Assembly: GCF_001310635.1 (NCBI RefSeq)
Contig: NZ_BAXR01000003.1
Location: 232,261-296,260 of the forward strand
Direction: 5' to 3'
DNA length: 64,000 bases
From: Bacillus sp. JCM 19034
GTDB lineage: Bacteria > Bacillota > Bacilli > Bacillales > Bacillaceae_D
Shown piece by piece: positions 10,709 to 20,934 of the stretch. Below the pieces are notes generated by a model, which worked only from the letters and a program-made list of their open reading frames with translations, searched no databases and was not told the origin of the DNA. The position numbers and the translations under genes were made by a program. Every line of letters begins with the position of its first letter. Position 1 is the stretch's first letter.

Positions 10709-10756
10709 GTGGTACAAAGTGGGGGAATGTGGTACTTTATTGTTAGGAAGTGGAGG
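10709..10756 (+). promoter_or_regulatory. MraZ-type operator array before mraZ
   Basis: Three pentamers TGGTA (10710), TGGGG (10720) and TGGTA (10730) are each separated by exactly 5 bases, giving a 10-base period, and a fourth GTGGAGG lies at 10750-10756. E. coli MraZ binds TGGGN repeats with 5-base spacers upstream of its own operon. The match to that spacing and the position before mraZ indicate an autoregulatory operator. Binding here is inferred. Confidence 0.7.
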
Positions 10757-10769
10757 GAGTTGTTTCTCG

Positions 10770-11199
10770 ATGTTATGGGGGAATATCATCATAACGTTGA
10801 TGATAAGGCAGAATGATTGTTCCAGCGAAATTTAGAACAGCTTTAGGAGCAACATTTGTAGTGACACGGGGCCTCGACCGATGTCTATTCGTTTATCCCC
10901 AGGACGAGTGGGTAAAACTAGAAGAAAAATTAAAATCCCTTCCTTTTACGAAAAAAGATGCGAGAGCTTTTACTCGTTTTTTCTTTTCAGGTGCTACTGA
11001 ATGTGAATTAGATAAACAAGGTAGAGTAAATATCGCCTCACCATTACGTGAATACGCCAAATTAGAAAAAGAATGTGTTGTTATTGGTGTTTCTAATCGT
11101 GTTGAAGTATGGAGTAAAGCGATTTGGGAAGAATATTTCGCAGAGTCGGAAGAGTCATTTAGCGAGATAGCAGAAAATATTATTGATTTTGACCTGTAA
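10770..11199 (+). CDS. mraZ: transcriptional regulator MraZ, two frame breaks at the 5' end
   Basis: About 144 residues in the usual family form, a double AbrB-like fold that forms DNA-binding rings and controls the dcw operon. Two lost bases explain the 5' end: one T at 10773-10774 (restoring MFMGEYHH) and one G at 10807-10808 (turning VDDKAE-stop into [13 protein letters not shown]). The second DxxGR motif (LDKQGRVNI) is intact, as is [17 protein letters not shown] 10770 is about 10 bases after GGAGGGAG, which supports this start. Starting at the ATG at 10813 would delete half of the first DNA-binding repeat. Confidence 0.9.
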
Positions 11200-11215
11200 A
11201 AATGGAGGTGGAGGT

Positions 11216-12148
11216 TTGTTTCGTCATATTACCGTTTTAAAAGAGGAAGCTGTTGAGGGATTGCATATTAAGCCGGACGGTATTTATGTTGACTGTACGC
11301 TCGGTGGAGCAGGCCATTCCACAAAAATAGTTGAAAAATTAAAAAATGGACATTTATTTGCATTTGATCAAGATGAGGTAGCATTAGCTAATGCTAGTGA
11401 AAAGTTAGCGAAGCTTTAAAAACAACGTAACATTAATTAAAAGTAATTTTCGTTTTTTAAAGCAAGAATTGCACAAACGTGGTGTCAAAAAAGTAGATGG
11501 GGTATTATTTGACCTTGGAGTTTCAAGCCCACAATTAGATGAAGCGGAACGTGGCTTTAGCTATCACCAGGACGCAATCCTTGATATGAGAATGGATCAA
11601 ACACAACAGCTTTCGGCTACTGATGTTGTGAATAATTGGCCTTTTGCTAAGCTTGTATCAATTATTTCACGTTATGGTGAGGAGAAATTTGCCAAGCAAA
11701 TTGCTAGAAAAATCGAAGCAAGACGTGAAGAAAAACCAATTGAACGTACGAGTGAGCTAGTAGACATTATTAAAGAAGCGATTCCTGCTCCGGCAAGACG
11801 TAAAGGTGGACATCCAGCAAAAAGAACATTCCAAGCTATCCGAATTGCCGTTAACGATGAACTCGGAGCTTTTGAAGAAGCTCTTGAGGATGCGATAAGC
11901 ATGCTATCAGTAGGTGGGCGCATTTCGGTTATTACCTTTCATTCACTTGAGGATCGATTATGCAAGGGAATTATGAAAGAAAAAAGCAAAGGGCCAGATT
12001 TACCACCAGGCTACCAGTGATTCCAGAAGAGTTTATACCAGAATTAAAGATGATTACAAGGAAACCGATTGTTCCTTCAGAAGAGGAGTTAGAGGAAAAC
12101 AATCGTGCACGATCTGCTAAATTACGTATTGCCGAGAAACAAAAATAG
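11216..12148 (+). CDS. rsmH: 16S rRNA (cytosine1402-N4)-methyltransferase RsmH (MraW), two frame breaks
   Basis: About 311 residues when joined. It methylates C1402 of 16S rRNA. Motifs: [12 protein letters not shown] (SAM pocket), [19 protein letters not shown], and SLEDRLCK near the C-terminus. The TTG start at 11216 (reading LFRHITVL) follows GGAGG by 7 bases. Break 1 is at 11415-11417 (one T lost; joins KLAKL to [12 protein letters not shown]). Break 2 is at the GG 12009-12010 (one G lost; joins PDLPPG to LPVIPEEF). The last piece ends [11 protein letters not shown], the family C-terminus. Confidence 0.92.
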
Positions 12149-12166
12149 GATAAGGGGGAACTAATC

Positions 12167-12517
12167 ATGAGTATGGTTGCACGGCAAGTTCAGCACCAAG
12201 AGCAAACACAAGTAAAAACGCATAAAAGTATAAAGAGAACACGTACATCCGTTACGCTAGGTGAAAAATTAATTATGGCAATTGTTGCTCTTATAATGTT
12301 TGTTATTTTAAGTGTCATTGTACATAATTTTGCCACCCTCTATACGGTAAATCGCGATGTTTATCAATTAGAACGTGATATTGTTATGCAACAAGAAATT
12401 AATAATGGACTTCATTTACAAGTTTTGGAGTTAAGTGAGCCTGAGCGAATTTTATCTATTGCTAAAGAATTAGGAATGGTATTAGACGACGATAAAATAA
12501 AAGTTGTACAAAACTAG
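12167..12517 (+). CDS. ftsL: cell division protein FtsL
   Basis: A 116-residue bitopic membrane protein: a short basic cytoplasmic head, one membrane span (about residues 38-58, IMAIVALIMFVILSVIVHNF) and an extracellular leucine-zipper coiled coil (YQLERDIVMQQEINNGLHLQV). It forms the divisome sub-complex with DivIB and DivIC and recruits PBP2B. ATG 12167 follows AAGGGGG. The gene lies in the conserved rsmH-ftsL-pbpB order. Confidence 0.92.
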   Translation: MSMVARQVQHQEQTQVKTHKSIKRTRTSVTLGEKLIMAIVALIMFVILSVIVHNFATLYTVNRDVYQLERDIVMQQEINNGLHLQVLELSEPERILSIAKELGMVLDDDKIKVVQN

Positions 12518-12539
12518 TTCAGTTTGGACTAGTTTTTTC
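12510..12539 (+). terminator. terminator-like hairpin between ftsL and pbpB
   Basis: AAACTAGT / ACTAGTTT, 8 base pairs with a 9-base loop, followed by TTTT. It overlaps the end of ftsL. It may only partly stop transcription, since the dcw genes downstream need to be read. Confidence 0.6.
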
Positions 12540-12599
12540 TCGCCGAATTTGATTAATATAACAATAATAATAATGAATGAAGTAAAAGAGGTGAGATAA

Positions 12600-14810
12600 A
12601 TGGATTTGAAGCGTGTCGTTACGAATAAGCGTGCTGTTTTCCTATTATTTGTCATACTAATCGTTTTTCTTACATTAACAGGAAGAATTATTTATATACA
12701 AGCTGCACAAACAATTAATGGAAATGATTTAATTGAAATTGGTGAGCAAAGGTGGACTCAAGAACAAGTTATTGAAGGGAAAAGGGGGACAATCTTTGAT
12801 CGGGAAGGCAGTGCACTTGCACAAGAAGTTCCATCATTTACGGTATATGCCGTTTTAAACAAAGACCAACGTTATTATGTCAGGAAACCTGAAGAGACAG
12901 CAGCTATCTTATCTCCTTATATTAATATGAGTGAAGAAGAATTAACTCGTTTATTAACGAGTGATCGATTTCAAGTAGAATTGGGTTCCGGAGCAAGAAA
13001 TCTTACATATGAACGAATGAAGGAAATTGAAGCTCTAGAACTTGAAGGGATTTATTTCCGAGAAGAGCCACGCCGTTTTTATCCGAAGCAAACGTATGCT
13101 TCCCATGTCATTGGTTATACAGACAGAGATATGGAAGAAGCTCGAATGGGATTAGAGCAAAGTTTAGATGAATACTTGCAAGCTGAAGATGGAAAGGTAA
13201 CATTTCAAAAGGATATGAAGTGGATCCGTCTACCGAATGCAAACGAACAAATTATCCCACCAAAACATGGACACGAAATATATACTACTCTTGATACAAA
13301 TATTCAAACTGCACTTGAACAGGTAATGACACAAGTGGAGGAAGACTATGAACCTGAAAGAATGATCGCAATTGTAGTAGATCCGAAAACCGGAGAAGTG
13401 TTAGCGATGAGTAATCGCCCTAGTTTTAATCCAAACGAATATGAAAACATTACAAACTACCTGAATTATGCAATTGCCGATCGGTATGAACCGGGTTCTA
13501 CAATGAAAATGTTTACAGTAGCCGCAGCAATTGAAGAAGGAGTGTATAATGGTAGCGAGCATTACCAATCAGGACAATACCAAATAGGAACATCGACGAT
13601 TGGCGATCATAATAACCGTGTAGGTTGGGGGATGATTAGTTTTGATGAAGGTTTTCTCCGTTCATCAAATGTAGCGATGTCACGCTTAACATTGGAGAAG
13701 CTCGGTCAAAAGAAATTATATGATTATTTAACACGTTTTGGATTTGATCAACCAACAGGGATTGATTTACCGGGTGAGGTGACAAGTGCGATTGATCGTA
13801 ACGGACCAGTAGAAGCAGCTTCAACGTCTTTTGGACAAGGCTCAGCAGTGACGCCTATTCAGCAAGTGCAAGCAGCAACAGCAATTGCTAACAATGGGCA
13901 AATGATGAAACCATTTGTTGTGTCTAAAATTGTTAACTCACAAAATGGTGAAGTTATTTTTGAAAATATGCCAGAAGTGGCTGGAGAACCTATTTCACAA
14001 GATACAGCGGAACATGTAAGAGACTTACTAGAACAAGTAGTAACCTCACCTGTAGGGACAGGGAATGCTTACTACCTTGAAGGGTTTGATGTAATTGGAA
14101 AAACAGGGACAGCTCAAATTCCTTCCCCAAATGGTGGTTACATAAATGGACATGGAGAGAATATTTTTTCATTTATCGGAATGGCCCCTAAAGACGAGCC
14201 AAAAGTACTTGTTTATGTTGCTGTGGAAAGACCTAAAATAGACCTCTTTCAATCAGGTTCAGAGCCGACAGCTCTCATCTTTAACACGATAATGAAGCAT
14301 AGTTTACAATATTTAAATATTTCGCCAACGGAGATAGAAATCACCGAGACAGTTAATAATGAGTATGTTGTGACTGATTTCACTACATTAACAGGTAGTG
14401 AATTAGAACAAGCCATTGACCAAACTAATCTAGATGTGATGATACTAGGAGATGGAAAAGAGGTTATTGCTCAACATCCTATAGGTGGCAAAAGTGCATT
14501 ACCAGGTGAACGCTTATTCCTGCTAACGGATGATCAAACGTTTAACGTTCCTGATATGACTGGTTGGTCAAGTAGAGATGTGCGTAAATTAGCTGAATTA
14601 ACAGAGATGGATATCTCTATATTTGGACACGGTTATGTTGTATCCCAAAGTATTGAACCAGGAACAAAAATCACAATTGGTGATTATATGGTCGTTGATT
14701 TAGAAAGAAAATCTGAACAAGATGTATCAGTGGAAGCTGATAATGAAGAAACGGATATAGAAGCAGACGCTGACAATGTAGAAATGGCTATAGAGGAAGA
14801 GGACGAGTAA
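12600..14810 (+). CDS. pbpB: penicillin-binding protein 2B (septal transpeptidase)
   Basis: A 736-residue class B PBP that crosslinks septal peptidoglycan. It has an N-terminal anchor (AVFLLFVILIVFLTLTGRI), a dimerisation domain, and a transpeptidase domain with SxxK in EPGSTMKMF (Ser about 301), SxN in RSSNVAMS (about 354) and KTGTA (about 500). Two PASTA-like domains follow, then an acidic tail. It has no frame break over 2.2 kb. AGAGGTGAG precedes the ATG. It acts with FtsL, DivIB and the FtsW-type glycosyltransferase. Confidence 0.95.
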   Translation: MDLKRVVTNKRAVFLLFVILIVFLTLTGRIIYIQAAQTINGNDLIEIGEQRWTQEQVIEGKRGTIFDREGSALAQEVPSFTVYAVLNKDQRYYVRKPEETAAILSPYINMSEEELTRLLTSDRFQVELGSGARNLTYERMKEIEALELEGIYFREEPRRFYPKQTYASHVIGYTDRDMEEARMGLEQSLDEYLQAEDGKVTFQKDMKWIRLPNANEQIIPPKHGHEIYTTLDTNIQTALEQVMTQVEEDYEPERMIAIVVDPKTGEVLAMSNRPSFNPNEYENITNYLNYAIADRYEPGSTMKMFTVAAAIEEGVYNGSEHYQSGQYQIGTSTIGDHNNRVGWGMISFDEGFLRSSNVAMSRLTLEKLGQKKLYDYLTRFGFDQPTGIDLPGEVTSAIDRNGPVEAASTSFGQGSAVTPIQQVQAATAIANNGQMMKPFVVSKIVNSQNGEVIFENMPEVAGEPISQDTAEHVRDLLEQVVTSPVGTGNAYYLEGFDVIGKTGTAQIPSPNGGYINGHGENIFSFIGMAPKDEPKVLVYVAVERPKIDLFQSGSEPTALIFNTIMKHSLQYLNISPTEIEITETVNNEYVVTDFTTLTGSELEQAIDQTNLDVMILGDGKEVIAQHPIGGKSALPGERLFLLTDDQTFNVPDMTGWSSRDVRKLAELTEMDISIFGHGYVVSQSIEPGTKITIGDYMVVDLERKSEQDVSVEADNEETDIEADADNVEMAIEEEDE

Positions 14811-14872
14811 TGTTCTAACTCTCCTCGTACAAGCATACGTTAATAGCAGTATGTATTGTAGGAGTGATTTCG

Positions 14873-16781
14873 GTGAGAGTATCTAACGTTACGGTCCGCA
14901 AAAGGCTCATTCTCGTATTAATGTTCGGGTTTATTGCGTTTCTAATTATGATTTTAAGGCTTGGATACGTTCAATTTGCTATGGGCGATTGGTTAACGGA
15001 ACGGGCTGAAGATTCATGGAGTCGAGATGTTCCATTTGAAGCAAAACGTGGTGAAATACGGGACCGCAATGATGTTGTATTAGCAACAAATGTAAGTGCA
15101 CCATCGATCATTGTTGTTCCAAGACAAATTCAGGATCCGGTTGATACCGCTGAAAAATTAGCAAATGTATTAGATTTAGATCATAAAGATGTTTATAAAG
15201 AAATTACAAAAAGTGTGTCAATGATTCATGTTAACCGTAAAGTATCAAAAGAAAAAGCAAGTGAAGTACGTGATTTACGTTTACCAGGGGTTTATATTGC
15301 CGAAGATAGTAAAAGACACTACCCGAATGGATCGTATTTATCTCATGTACTTGGATTTGCTGGTATTGATAATCAAGGATTGACAGGGTTAGAGTTGTAT
15401 TATGACGACGCCTTAAAAGGGCATAAAGGACATGTATCTTTTTTGCAACTGCAAAAGGAAGTAAAATGCCTAACTTAGCCGATGAATACTCGTCTCCAAA
15501 AAATGGATATGATTTACGTCTAACGATTGATAGTCAAATTCAAACGATCGTAGAGCGCGAATTGGACATTGCTGAAGCAACGTATCGACAGATGGGGCGA
15601 TTGCGATTGCAATGAACCCCAATACGGGAGAAATTTTGGCGATGAGTAGTCGCCCTGACTATAATCCGGAAAATTTCCAAGAGGTTCCATCAGAAATTTA
15701 TAATCAAAATAAGCCGGTCTGGATGCAATATGAGCCAGGTTCGACTTTTAAAATTATTACATTAGCTGCTGCAATTGAAGAAAATGAAGTCGATTTAAGA
15801 AAAGATACCTTTTATGATCCTGGATACATTGAGGTTGCAGGTCGTAACATACGGTGCTGGAAAAAGGGAGGACACGGTGAGCAAACGTTTTTAGAAGTTG
15901 TGCAAAATTCATGTAACCCTGGGTTTGTTGAATTAGGTCAACGTCTCGGGACAGATCGCCTCTTTGATTATATTGAAGACTTCGGTTTTGGAAAAAAAAC
16001 CGGTATTGATTTACAAGGCGAAGGAACAGGAATCTTATTTAATCGTGAACGGGTTGGCCCTCTTGAACAAGCTACAACCTCGTTTGGCCAAGGTGTGGCT
16101 GTTACACCGCTTCAACAGGTAACAGCTGTTTCAGCTGCTGTAAATGGGGGCTATGTATATCAACCGTTTATTGCAAAGGAATTTGTAGATCCATTAACAG
16201 GTGAAGTCGTAGAACAAAGGACACCGACGATGAAGCGTCAAGTCATTTCGGAGGAGACTTCAGAGGAAGTTAGATATGCATTAGAGCATGTTGTTGCACT
16301 TGGTTCTGGAAAAGGTGCATATATTGATGGCTATCGTGTTGGTGGAAAAACCGGGACAGCACAAAAAGCGAAGGATGGCCGCTATTTAGAAAATAATCAT
16401 ATCGTTTCTTTTATTGGTTTTGCACCTGCGGATGACCCACAAATTGTCGTCTATGTCGCAATTGATAATCCGAAAGATACGATTCAATTCGGAGGGGTTG
16501 TTGCAGCACCGATCGTAGGTAATATCATCGAAGATAGTTTACTTGCCTTAAATGTTGAAAGACGTGAAGATCAAGTTGAAAAAGAACTAACGTGGAGTGA
16601 TGTACCTCTTGTAGAAGTGCCTGATTTAGTTGGAAGAACACAGCGAGAATTAAATGAATCATATTATGAATTACAATTGGAAGTTGAAGGTGAAGGGAAG
16701 TATGTCCTAGCACAATCCCCTTCCCCTGGGATAAAAGTATCATCTGGGTCAACAATAAGACTTTATATGGGTGACAATTGA
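14873..16781 (+). CDS. spoVD: sporulation-specific penicillin-binding protein SpoVD, two frame breaks
   Basis: About 637 residues when joined; a class B PBP for spore cortex synthesis, paralogous to PBP2B. The start is GTG 14873 (reading MRVSNVTVRKRL), 8 bases after AGGAG. A membrane anchor is followed by SxxK in EPGSTFKII, SCN in NSCNPGF, KTGTA, and one PASTA domain. Break 1 is in the T6 run 15439-15444 (one T lost; joins GHVSF to FATAKGSKMPN). Break 2 is at C 15589 (one C lost; joins AEATYR to PDGAIAIAMNP). The single PASTA domain and the location mark it as SpoVD rather than a second PBP2B. Confidence 0.92.
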
Positions 16782-16838
16782 GAGCAACCCTTATAAAATG
16801 GTAGTTGGTATGTCAGTTGAGAAGGAGATAAAAAGGTA

Positions 16839-18299
16839 ATGAACTTGAAAGAGTTATTAAAGCCAATACGTTTTTACAAGTCAACTATGGCTGACAAAAA
16901 CCCAATTGTCACGTCATTGGCTATGGATTCACGAGAAGTGGAGCAAGGTACAGTATTTATTTGTATTAAAGGTTATACTGTCGACGGGCATGATTTTGCA
17001 GAAAAAGCGGTTGAACAAGGTGCTGTCGCCATTATTGCGGAACGTCCCCTTCCTGTTTCAGTACCGGTTATTGTCGTGAAGGATTCAAGAAGGGTAATGG
17101 CTAAAGTAGCATGTCACTTCTATCGTTACCCTACGTCCGATCTTCAATTAATCGGTGTTACTGGGACAAATGGAAAAACAACTGTTACACATTTGCTCGA
17201 ACGAGTGTTACTCGCCAAACGGAAAAAGACCGGTTTGATCGGTACGATGTATACAAAAATTGGTGAAGAGACAAAAGAAACGAAAAATACAACACCAGAA
17301 TCGCTGCCTCTGCAGCAAATCTTTCATGAAATGGTTCACAAGAAAGTCGATACAGCAATAATGGAGGTTTCTTCACACGCACTGCATCTTGGACGTGTTC
17401 ATGGTTGTGATTTTGATATAGCAGTATTTACGAATCTTTCACCTGATCATTTAGATTATCACGGTTCAATGGAAAAGTATTTATATGCCAAAGGTTTGTT
17501 ATTTTCTCAATTAGGAAGTGCACCAACAGAGAAAGTAGCTGTTATTAATCTTGATGATCCGGCAAGTAAAGAATTGATTCGTTTAACCGCTCAAGATGTC
17601 ATTACATACGGTATAACTTCCGATGCTGATATTAGGGCAACTAATGTGGTGCTCATGCCAAACGGTACATCATTTACATTACATGCTTTTGAAAAGCAAA
17701 TCCCTTTTCAATTAAAGCTTATTGGGAAATTTAGTGTTTATAATGTTCTCGCAACCATTGCTGTTGGCATTGCAATGAATATTTCCATTAGTGATATGAA
17801 GGAAAGCTTAGAAAAAGTTACAGGAATCGCCGGTCGATTTGAAATGATTGAAGCAGATGTAGATTTCTCTGTGATTGTTGATTACGCTCATACACCAGAT
17901 AGTTTAGAAAATGTGTTAGAAACTTTAAAAGAATTATCAGAGAAGCGAATAATTGCTGTTGTTGGCTGCGGTGGCGATCGAGATAAGACGAAGCGACCAA
18001 TTATGGCACAAATTGCAACAAAGTATGCTGATAAAGCGATTTTTACTTCTGATAATCCACGTTCTGAAGATCCAAAAGCAATTCTTTCTGATATGGTTGC
18101 TGGTGTGAATGAAGGAGATTATGAAGAAGTGATTGACCGTACAGAGGCAATACAGTATGCTATTGATTGTGCGAAGTCAGGCGATATAGTTCTTATTGCT
18201 GGAAAAGGGCATGAAACATATCAAATTATTGGTGATAACACGATCCACTTTGATGATCGTGAAGTAGCTAGAAAAGCTTTACACAATAAAGTGTGGTAG
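16839..18299 (+). CDS. murE: UDP-MurNAc-L-Ala-D-Glu:meso-DAP ligase MurE
   Basis: A 486-residue ATP-dependent Mur ligase adding the third amino acid of the peptidoglycan stem. The P-loop GVTGTNGKTT is near residue 111, and the DNPR motif (TSDNPRSEDP) that recognises meso-diaminopimelate is present, so the wall is DAP-type rather than lysine-type. The three-domain Mur ligase order is intact. AAGGAGAT precedes ATG 16839. Confidence 0.96.
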   Translation: MNLKELLKPIRFYKSTMADKNPIVTSLAMDSREVEQGTVFICIKGYTVDGHDFAEKAVEQGAVAIIAERPLPVSVPVIVVKDSRRVMAKVACHFYRYPTSDLQLIGVTGTNGKTTVTHLLERVLLAKRKKTGLIGTMYTKIGEETKETKNTTPESLPLQQIFHEMVHKKVDTAIMEVSSHALHLGRVHGCDFDIAVFTNLSPDHLDYHGSMEKYLYAKGLLFSQLGSAPTEKVAVINLDDPASKELIRLTAQDVITYGITSDADIRATNVVLMPNGTSFTLHAFEKQIPFQLKLIGKFSVYNVLATIAVGIAMNISISDMKESLEKVTGIAGRFEMIEADVDFSVIVDYAHTPDSLENVLETLKELSEKRIIAVVGCGGDRDKTKRPIMAQIATKYADKAIFTSDNPRSEDPKAILSDMVAGVNEGDYEEVIDRTEAIQYAIDCAKSGDIVLIAGKGHETYQIIGDNTIHFDDREVARKALHNKVW

Positions 18300-18389
18300 G
18301 GTCACTCATGCCAGTGGCCCCTTCAATACAACGATGACTAGCATAAAATATGCAACATACGAATAGAGAAAAGAAAGGGGGCGTGATGA

Positions 18390-19370
18390 ATGATGTTTGA
18401 GCAACAAATTTTATTAATTTCCTTAATATTATCATTCTTAATCGCAGTCCTATTATCGCCATTATTTATTCCTTTTTTACGTAGGTTAAAATTTGGTCAG
18501 AGTATTCGAGAAGAAGGACCAAAATCACATCAAAAGAAAAGTGGTACGCCGACAATGGGAGGAATCGTCATTGTCATCTCGATTATTGTGACCTCACTTT
18601 TTGTATCATTGACCTATTTGTCTTTTAGTCAAGAAATTCTATTGCTTCTTCTAGTCACAGTCGGCTTTGGTGTTGTTGGTTTCTTAGATGATTTTATTAA
18701 AGTAGTCTTAAAACGTAATTTAGGGTTAACATCGAAACAGAAGCTAGCTGGTCAATTAGTAATTGCTATTCTATTTTATTTCGGTTTGCATCAAATGAAT
18801 TTATCGACTGAAATTACGATTCCGGCTACAACTCTATCAATTGATTTAGGTTGGCTCTATTTACCTTTTGTAGTTGTTATGCTCGTCGGTGCATCGAATG
18901 CAGTTAATTTAACGGATGGATTAGATGGATTGCTAGCTGGTACTGGAGCAGTGGCCTTTGGAGCATTTGCTGTTCTTGCTTGGTATGCGGATCTAATTGA
19001 CGTCTCGATTTTTAGTGCGGCAATTGTTGGGGCAGTATTAGGATTTTTAGTTTATAATGCACATCCGGCAAAAGTATTTATGGGCGATACGGGATCGCTC
19101 GCACTTGGTGGGGCGATTGCGGCAATAGCCATTTTAACGAAAATGGAAATATTATTAGTTATTATTGGTGGAGTATTTGTTATTGAAACACTTTCAGTAA
19201 TCATTCAAGTTATTTCTTTTAAAACGAGAGGAAAACGGGTATTTAAAATGAGTCCACTACATCATCATTATGAGCTTTCTGGATGGAGTGAATGGCGTGT
19301 TGTCGTTACTTTTTGGTTCGTTGGCATGGTCTTTGCTGTGCTAGGAATTTATTTAGAGGTGTGGTTGTAA
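18390..19370 (+). CDS. mraY: phospho-MurNAc-pentapeptide transferase MraY
   Basis: About 326 residues, ten membrane spans. It transfers phospho-MurNAc-pentapeptide to undecaprenyl phosphate, making lipid I at the inner face of the membrane. Catalytic aspartate motifs [17 protein letters not shown] and [11 protein letters not shown], and the MSPLHHHYE histidine motif, are all present. Two adjacent ATG codons (18390, 18393) are possible starts after AAAGGGGG. The stop overlaps the murD start (TAATG). Confidence 0.95.
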   Translation: MMFEQQILLISLILSFLIAVLLSPLFIPFLRRLKFGQSIREEGPKSHQKKSGTPTMGGIVIVISIIVTSLFVSLTYLSFSQEILLLLLVTVGFGVVGFLDDFIKVVLKRNLGLTSKQKLAGQLVIAILFYFGLHQMNLSTEITIPATTLSIDLGWLYLPFVVVMLVGASNAVNLTDGLDGLLAGTGAVAFGAFAVLAWYADLIDVSIFSAAIVGAVLGFLVYNAHPAKVFMGDTGSLALGGAIAAIAILTKMEILLVIIGGVFVIETLSVIIQVISFKTRGKRVFKMSPLHHHYELSGWSEWRVVVTFWFVGMVFAVLGIYLEVWL

Positions 19371-20728
19371 TGAAAGGAATCGAAAAGTTTAAAGGAAAAC
19401 GAATACTGGTTTTAGGTTTAGCCAAAAGTGGTGAAGCAGCAGCAAAATTATTACATAAGTTAGGTGCCATTGTTACAATCAATGATGCAAAACCATATCA
19501 TGAAAATCCGCAAGCGCAGCAATTGGATGAGCTAGGGATAAGAGTCGTATGTGGCCATCATCCAGTCGAATTATTGGATGATTCTTTTCAACTAGTTGTT
19601 AAAAATCCAGGTATTCCGTACGAGAATAAAATGATAAAAAAAGCAATAGAACTAGGTATCCCCGTTATAACAGAAATTGAATTAACTTCAATACTTAGTG
19701 AAGCTGATATTGTTGCGATCACGGGCTCCAACGGGAAAACGACAACAACAACGTTAATCGGTGAAATGCTAGAAAATAGCTCGAAAAAACCAGTTGTAGC
19801 TGGTAATATTGGAACTGTTTCATGTGAAGTTGCAGAAAGTGTTACAAAGGATGATTGTATCGTTTTGGAAGTGTCCAGCTTCCAGTTAATGGGTACCGTT
19901 ACATTTAAGCCAGCGATTAGTGTTCTGTTAAATATCTTTGATGCTCATTTAGACTATCATGGAACAAAAGAAGCATATATTCAGGCGAAAACAAAAATAT
20001 TTGCTAATCAAAATGAGCAAGACTGGCTTATCTATAATGATGATGATTCAAACCTAGTAAAAGCGGTTCAGCATTCAAATGCCAAAAAAGTACCTTTTTC
20101 AACGAAACGTTATTTGTCTAATGGAGCGAGCATAAAAAATGGGTTCGTTTATTTTAAACAGGAGCCAATTATACATACGGAAGATATCCTTCTTCCGGGA
20201 AATCATAATCTTGAAAATGTGCTAGCAGCTATAGCGGTTTCCTTGATAATGGGTGCAAAAAAAGAGCATATACAATTTGTTTTAAAAACTTTTACAGGTG
20301 TTCGCCATCGATTACAATTTGTTGATGAAGTGGAAGGCAAGCGGTTTTATAATGACTCTAAAGCAACGAATATTTTAGCGACAGAGAAGGCAATAAATGC
20401 TTTTTCTGATCCTATTGTTTTACTTGCCGGTGGTTTAGATCGTGGAAATTCGTTTGATTCACTCATACCCTCACTAGAACGAGTGCACACAATCATTACT
20501 TTTGGTGAGACAAGCGCTAAAATTAAGGAAGTTGCACATATTGCGGGTGTAGAGAAGGTTATTGATGCAGAGTGGATGGAGGATGCGGTTTTACTAGCAT
20601 TTCAGCATGCTAATAAGGGAGATGTTATTTTACTTTCACCTGCATGTGCAAGCTGGGATCAATATAAGACGTTTGAAGAACGTGGAGAAAGGTTCGTTCA
20701 AGCAGTTGAAAGCCTGTCTGTGAAATAA
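19370..20728 (+). CDS. murD: UDP-MurNAc-L-Ala:D-Glu ligase MurD
   Basis: A 452-residue Mur ligase adding D-glutamate. It has an N-terminal Rossmann-like segment (ILVLGLAKSGEAAA), the P-loop ITGSNGKTTTT, the LNIFDAHLDYHG metal/histidine motif and the C-terminal LLSPACASWDQYKTFEERG signature. I place the start at ATG 19370, overlapping the mraY stop; the longer frame back to 19292 would run inside mraY and add residues foreign to the family. AGAGGTG lies just upstream. Confidence 0.95.
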   Translation: MKGIEKFKGKRILVLGLAKSGEAAAKLLHKLGAIVTINDAKPYHENPQAQQLDELGIRVVCGHHPVELLDDSFQLVVKNPGIPYENKMIKKAIELGIPVITEIELTSILSEADIVAITGSNGKTTTTTLIGEMLENSSKKPVVAGNIGTVSCEVAESVTKDDCIVLEVSSFQLMGTVTFKPAISVLLNIFDAHLDYHGTKEAYIQAKTKIFANQNEQDWLIYNDDDSNLVKAVQHSNAKKVPFSTKRYLSNGASIKNGFVYFKQEPIIHTEDILLPGNHNLENVLAAIAVSLIMGAKKEHIQFVLKTFTGVRHRLQFVDEVEGKRFYNDSKATNILATEKAINAFSDPIVLLAGGLDRGNSFDSLIPSLERVHTIITFGETSAKIKEVAHIAGVEKVIDAEWMEDAVLLAFQHANKGDVILLSPACASWDQYKTFEERGERFVQAVESLSVK

Positions 20729-20740
20729 TGGTGAATATAG

Positions 20741-20786
20741 CGTCTTAAAAAGGAATTGATGTACTGCCTTTTTTAAGACGTTTTTC
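20741..20786 (+). terminator. terminator between murD and spoVE
   Basis: CGTCTTAAAAAGG paired with CCTTTTTTAAGACG, followed by TTTTT. A strong stem of about 13 pairs that divides the dcw cluster here. Confidence 0.82.
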
Positions 20787-20934
20787 TTTGCCCCTTTTTA
20801 CCATTTAGAAGTAGTAAGGGACTGCCTAACTTCTATTCATACATACATTATTGGCGATAACTTGGACATGTTTTTATCATTTATGCATAAGGTTATATTA
20901 CGATGAACTTTATGAAAAATGATGAGGTGTTTAC

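Noticed and set aside
19292..19369. A longer murD N-terminus from 19292
   Set aside because: The added residues are the mraY C-terminus read in another frame; family homology and the TAATG overlap set the start at 19370.
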